Of a DNA stretch of 8,690 bases, positions 5,958 through 8,690 are shown piece after piece. The stretch is from assembly GCA_023424585.1 (NCBI GenBank), contig JAFADT010000122.1, forward strand, positions 1 to 8,690. Direction: 5' to 3'. The position numbers were made by a program, and so were the translations under genes. Within the stretch, counting starts at the first letter, position 1, and each line of letters starts with the position of its first letter. This DNA comes from Pseudomonadota bacterium. GTDB taxonomy: Bacteria; Myxococcota; Myxococcia; Myxococcales; Myxococcaceae. The notes under the pieces were generated by a model. The model was not told the origin of the DNA, searched no databases, and was given only the letters and a program-made list of their open reading frames with translations.

Positions 5958-7268
5958 TCATGCCTCCGATTGCGCGGGCTGCTCCGGTAGGTGGACGCGC
6001 ACCTCGCGCACCCGGCGCGGCGAGGCCTCCACCACCTCCAGCACCGTGCCGTCCGGCAGGGACAGCCGCGCGCCCGGCTCAGGGATGGCGCCCCCCGCGA
6101 GCGCGATGCACAGCCCCGCGACGGTGGAGTAGTCCTCGCTCTCCTCCAGCTCCAGCCCCAGCGCGCGGTTCACCTCGCGCAGGCTCGCCTCGCCCTGCAC
6201 CACCGCGACGGTGGGGCCCTCGCGCCGCACGCGCTCCTCGGGCGTCTCGGACTCGCTGAGGATGTCCCCCACCAGCTCCTCCACCAGGTCCTCCACCGTC
6301 ACCAGCCCCACCACGCCGCCGTGCTCGTCCACCACCACGGCCAGCTGCATCCGCCGGCGCTGGAGCTCCTTCATCGCCGCGATGGCGCGCATGGACTCCA
6401 CCAGGAACAGCGGCGGGCGCAGCACGTCCTCCAGGACGATGAGGTGCCCCTCCCAGGCCACGCCCAGCAGGTCCTTGGCCACGATGTAGCCCACCACGTT
6501 GTCCAGCGTGCCCTCGTACACCGGCATCCGCGAGTGCCCGTGCTCCAGCAGCACCTGGCGGATCTCCTCGTTGCTCGCGTGGCGGCGCAGCGCGACGATG
6601 TGCTCGCGCGTCACCATCACCTCGCCCAGCGTCAGGTCCCCCAGCTCGAAGGCCCGCGACGCGATCTCCCCCGCGCGCGGATCCAGCGTGCCCTGCTTCG
6701 ACGCCTCCTCCACCAGCTGGAGCAGCTCGTCCGGCGACAGGCGCGACTCGGAGAAGTTCGTCTTGTCCCCGAAGAGCTTCAGCACCACGTTGGAGCTCGC
6801 GGTGAGGAACCACACCAGGGGCCGCATCACCCATGCGAGCGCCTTGAGCGGCCGGCCCAGCGTCAGCGCGTACTGCTCGGAGAAGCGCAGCGCCAGGGAC
6901 TTGGGGACCAGCTCCCCCAGCACCAGCGACAGGTACGACACCAGCGCGACCACCCCCGCGAACGCCACCTGGCTCGCGGTGGCCTCCGGCACGCCCAGCC
7001 CGGCCAGCAGGACCGCCAGCCGCTGCGCGATGCTCGCGCCGCCGAAGGCCGCCGCCGTGGAGCCAATCACCGTGATGCCGATCTGCACCGTGGCGAGCAG
7101 CCGCTCCGGATCATCCCGCAGCGCCGCCACCGCCCTGGCGGACTTGTTGCCCTGCTCCAGCAGCTCCTTCAGCCGCGTCTTGCGCACGGAGAGGAGGCCC
7201 AGCTCGGCGCCCGCGAAGACGCCGTTGGCCAGCACCAGCAGCAGGATGATGACGAGCTCCGTGACGAT
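5958..7268 (-). CDS. CNNM/CorC-type (UPF0053) membrane protein with DUF21, CBS pair and CorC_HlyC domains
   Basis: Read from 7268 the protein has 436 residues. A DUF21 membrane domain (about 3-170) opens TELVIILLLVLANGVFAGAE and contains GELVPKSLAL (118-127), diagnostic for the family. A pair of CBS domains follows: the first around 215-268 (VMVTREHI, SRMPVYEG, GYIVAKDLL), the second about 280-335 (AVVVDEHGGVVGLVTVEDLVEEL). A CorC_HlyC domain (about 350-430) closes it. Relatives include CNNM/CorB magnesium transporters and polyamine exporter PaeA; the old name hemolysin is misleading. The CBS pair usually binds adenine nucleotides. The start is odd: the family N-terminus falls on ATC-GTC-ACG, with GGAGG 6 nt before ATC (7266-7268), and no ATG, GTG or TTG exists between there and ATG 7419-7421, which would overlap the response regulator by 98 bp and add 51 extra residues. 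I place the start at 7268 provisionally. Confidence 0.9.
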   Translation of the reverse strand: MVTELVIILLLVLANGVFAGAELGLLSVRKTRLKELLEQGNKSARAVAALRDDPERLLATVQIGITVIGSTAAAFGGASIAQRLAVLLAGLGVPEATASQVAFAGVVALVSYLSLVLGELVPKSLALRFSEQYALTLGRPLKALAWVMRPLVWFLTASSNVVLKLFGDKTNFSESRLSPDELLQLVEEASKQGTLDPRAGEIASRAFELGDLTLGEVMVTREHIVALRRHASNEEIRQVLLEHGHSRMPVYEGTLDNVVGYIVAKDLLGVAWEGHLIVLEDVLRPPLFLVESMRAIAAMKELQRRRMQLAVVVDEHGGVVGLVTVEDLVEELVGDILSESETPEERVRREGPTVAVVQGEASLREVNRALGLELEESEDYSTVAGLCIALAGGAIPEPGARLSLPDGTVLEVVEASPRRVREVRVHLPEQPAQSEA

Positions 7269-7274
7269 GGCGGA

Positions 7275-7279
7275 CCTCC
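7275..7279 (-). promoter_or_regulatory. Ribosome binding site deciding the CNNM start
   Basis: GGAGG on the minus strand lies 6 nt before an ATC codon (7266-7268) and 9 nt before a GTC codon, exactly where the family's N-terminus is expected. It supports initiation here although neither codon is a canonical start. It also lies past the stop of the response regulator gene, consistent with reinitiation. Confidence 0.5.
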
Positions 7280-7323
7280 ACGCGGGTGGACCCCCGCCAG
7301 CGTCGGCGGGGGCGCCTCCTGTC

Positions 7324-7707
7324 CTACACCCCCAGCGACTGTAGAAGCAGCGACAATTGGTCGCGGCTCGCTCCCTTGGGCAGGTAGTAGTGGGGACCGG
7401 ACATGAGCGCGCTGCCCACATCCTGGGCCGCCGCGGAGGTGAGGAAGACGATGCGCGGGTTCGTCGCCGCGCGCGGCAGCTTCGCCACCACCTCCAGGCC
7501 GCTCATGCCCGGCATGTTCAGGTCCAGCAGCATGACCCCGAAGCGCTCGCCCCGCTTCAGCGAGTCGAGCGCCTCCTGGCCGTCCGCCGCCTCGGTGGTC
7601 TCATAGCCGAGGTCCTCCAGGCTCACCCGGAGGAACTCCCGCCAGTCCGCGTCGTCGTCCACGACCAGGACCTTCCGAGAACCGTCGTCCACCGCGAGTC
7701 GCCCCAA
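7324..7707 (-). CDS. Single-domain response regulator (CheY-like receiver)
   Basis: The 127-residue protein is a lone receiver domain without an output domain. Visible are the acidic pocket D17-D18-D19 (VLVVDDD), the phospho-acceptor Asp62 (VMLLDLNMPGMSG), the conserved Thr90 (IVFLTS) and Lys111 (YYLPKG). Such proteins pass phosphate in relays or bind target proteins, as CheY and Spo0F do; no kinase lies nearby, so its partner is unknown. The start is TTG 7705-7707, with AGGAGG 4 nt upstream. The ATG at 7709-7711 is out of frame and abuts that ribosome site, and GTG 7690-7692 would lie 19 nt from it. The gene sits 97 bp after the phosphoesterase (stop at 7803) and 55 bp before the CNNM gene, all in one direction, so one transcript is possible. 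A 5-bp hairpin (7724-7736) lies just upstream. Confidence 0.93.
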   Translation of the reverse strand: MGRLAVDDGSRKVLVVDDDADWREFLRVSLEDLGYETTEAADGQEALDSLKRGERFGVMLLDLNMPGMSGLEVVAKLPRAATNPRIVFLTSAAAQDVGSALMSGPHYYLPKGASRDQLSLLLQSLGV

Positions 7708-7802
7708 GCATCCTCCTGACCTGGGGAGAACCTCCCGGGGGCCACGGGCATTCGCGACCGCGTGCGCGTCGGTTCGTCCGGAAGCAGGCGGCCGGGCGAG
7801 CC

Positions 7803-8636
7803 CTAGAACAGCGCCATGCCCAGCTGGCCCACCAGGTACTGGAGGGCGGGCCTGACGTTGTGCACCGCCGTGCGCGGCTTCGCCGGCTCCGATGCCTGGC
7901 ACCACGCGGGCTCGCCCACCAGCTGCCCGGCCATATGGCTGAAGACGCGGAAGCGCATCAGGTCCGTGCTGCTGCCCGAGTTGTAGACGCGCAACGCGCG
8001 CTCGCCCGGGCGGCCCAGGTCCGCCTCGCTGGGGACGTGCCGGTGGCCGTGCAGCACCAGGTCGCACCGGCCGCCCACGCGCTCCAGCAGTCGACTTCCC
8101 AACGCGAGCTCCGACGCGTGGGGCAGCCCGAGCCTGGTGGCGATCCACTCCGGGAAGCTCTCCAGCGGCAGCGGCAGCACGTGGTGGTGCAGCAGCACCG
8201 CCACCAGCGCGTCCCCGGGCGCGGCCCCCAGCGCCCGGTCCACCTCGTCCACGACGCCCTCCGTCAGCTCTCCGTGGCTGTGGAAGTAGTTGCGGTTGTG
8301 CTCCCCGGTGGAGTCCACGCAGACCAGGAAGAGTCCCGCCGTCTCCACCGTGTGGACCTTGCGACCCTGCATGAACCCGCTGCCCACGTCCTCGCCGGGC
8401 CGGTCGTGGTTGCCGGGGATGAAGGTGAGGCGCCCGGTCTCCAGCCAGGGCGCGAAGTGTTCACGGAAGCGCTGGAACTCGGCGTGCGAGCCACGGTGCG
8501 TGAGGTCTCCCGTGACCACCACGTGATCCACCTCCTGCGCCACCAGGGCCTTCACCAGTGAGGACGCGGAAGCGTCGCTCTCGCGGCTCATGTCCAGGTG
8601 GAGATCCGAAAGATGCGCCAGCTTCAGGGAGGGCAT
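7803..8636 (-). CDS. Calcineurin-like metallophosphoesterase
   Basis: The 277-residue protein carries the full dinuclear metal-site set of the family in order: D11 and H13 (LAHLSDLHLD), D44 (TGDLTHRG), N76 and H77 (IPGNHDRP), H150-H152 (LLHHHVLPLP), H198 and H200 (HGHRH). The LSDLHL opening and HHHVLPLP are typical of the CpdA/class III cyclic-nucleotide phosphodiesterase branch, which hydrolyses phosphodiesters with Mn or Fe. cAMP is one possible substrate, but general phosphoesterase activity is equally likely. It lacks a signal peptide and is probably cytosolic. About 70 residues follow the GHRH motif, a moderate C-terminal extension. The start is uncertain: ATG 8634-8636 fits the usual MPxLKLAHLSDLHL beginning. 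ATG 8652-8654 and GTG 8679-8681 are in frame, none has a clear ribosome site, and the frame stays open to the window edge. Confidence 0.92.
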   Translation of the reverse strand: MPSLKLAHLSDLHLDMSRESDASASSLVKALVAQEVDHVVVTGDLTHRGSHAEFQRFREHFAPWLETGRLTFIPGNHDRPGEDVGSGFMQGRKVHTVETAGLFLVCVDSTGEHNRNYFHSHGELTEGVVDEVDRALGAAPGDALVAVLLHHHVLPLPLESFPEWIATRLGLPHASELALGSRLLERVGGRCDLVLHGHRHVPSEADLGRPGERALRVYNSGSSTDLMRFRVFSHMAGQLVGEPAWCQASEPAKPRTAVHNVRPALQYLVGQLGMALF

Positions 8637-8690
8637 GCTCAAGGAGATAGGCATCGGGGCCGCGTGCGGCGAGGGTTGCACGACGAAGTG

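Noticed and set aside
5991..7406. Long plus-strand open frame (471 codons) opposite the CNNM gene
   Set aside because: The minus strand encodes a clear DUF21-CBS-CorC protein here. The plus frame is a His/Arg/Leu/Gln-rich shadow.
7724..7736. GGGAG-CTCCC hairpin as a terminator of the phosphoesterase gene
   Set aside because: Only 5 pairs with a 3-nt loop and no T tract; too weak to call.
7708..8148. N-terminal extension of the response regulator
   Set aside because: The extra residues are antiparallel-frame sequence inside the phosphoesterase gene, and the receiver fold starts just after the TTG with its own ribosome site.

Overview
The window is very GC-rich, with G/C-ending codons throughout. 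Every supported gene reads on the minus strand. Codon use, a non-ribosomal peptide synthetase (NRPS) beside housekeeping genes, a proline-rich lipoprotein and a stand-alone receiver protein all suggest a myxobacterium (Myxococcota, Myxococcus/Corallococcus-like). That placement is inference from style, not from a database match.

Transcription runs right to left. The right part holds a calcineurin-like metallophosphoesterase (7803-8636), a single-domain response regulator (7324-7707), a CNNM/CorC-type membrane protein (5958-7268, unusual start), then a tightly spaced pair: a GT4 glycosyltransferase (4739-5836) and a DUF3626 protein (3880-4728). A tRNA-Arg(CCG) at 3710-3783 with a strong intrinsic terminator separates these from a predicted lipoprotein (2928-3575) and an MscS-type mechanosensitive channel (1871-2707).

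The left part (1-1870) is the start of a secondary-metabolite locus. An NRPS protein begins at 747 with a condensation domain and runs off the left edge. Upstream of it, at 1238-1498, lies a decayed copy of the same 5' end. It has an in-frame 57-codon deletion, no start codon and mostly amino-acid-changing substitutions. The similarity continues upstream into non-coding DNA as far as a promoter-like element. That element (ATGACA, 16 bp, then AATAAT or AATACT) lies at almost the same distance from the live start and from the lost start. The live copy also has a palindrome over its -35 box.

No mobile element, CRISPR array, toxin-antitoxin pair or clear new multi-gene system was found. The best leads are the duplicated NRPS head with its paired promoters, the missing canonical start codon of the CNNM gene, and the glycosyltransferase-DUF3626 pair.
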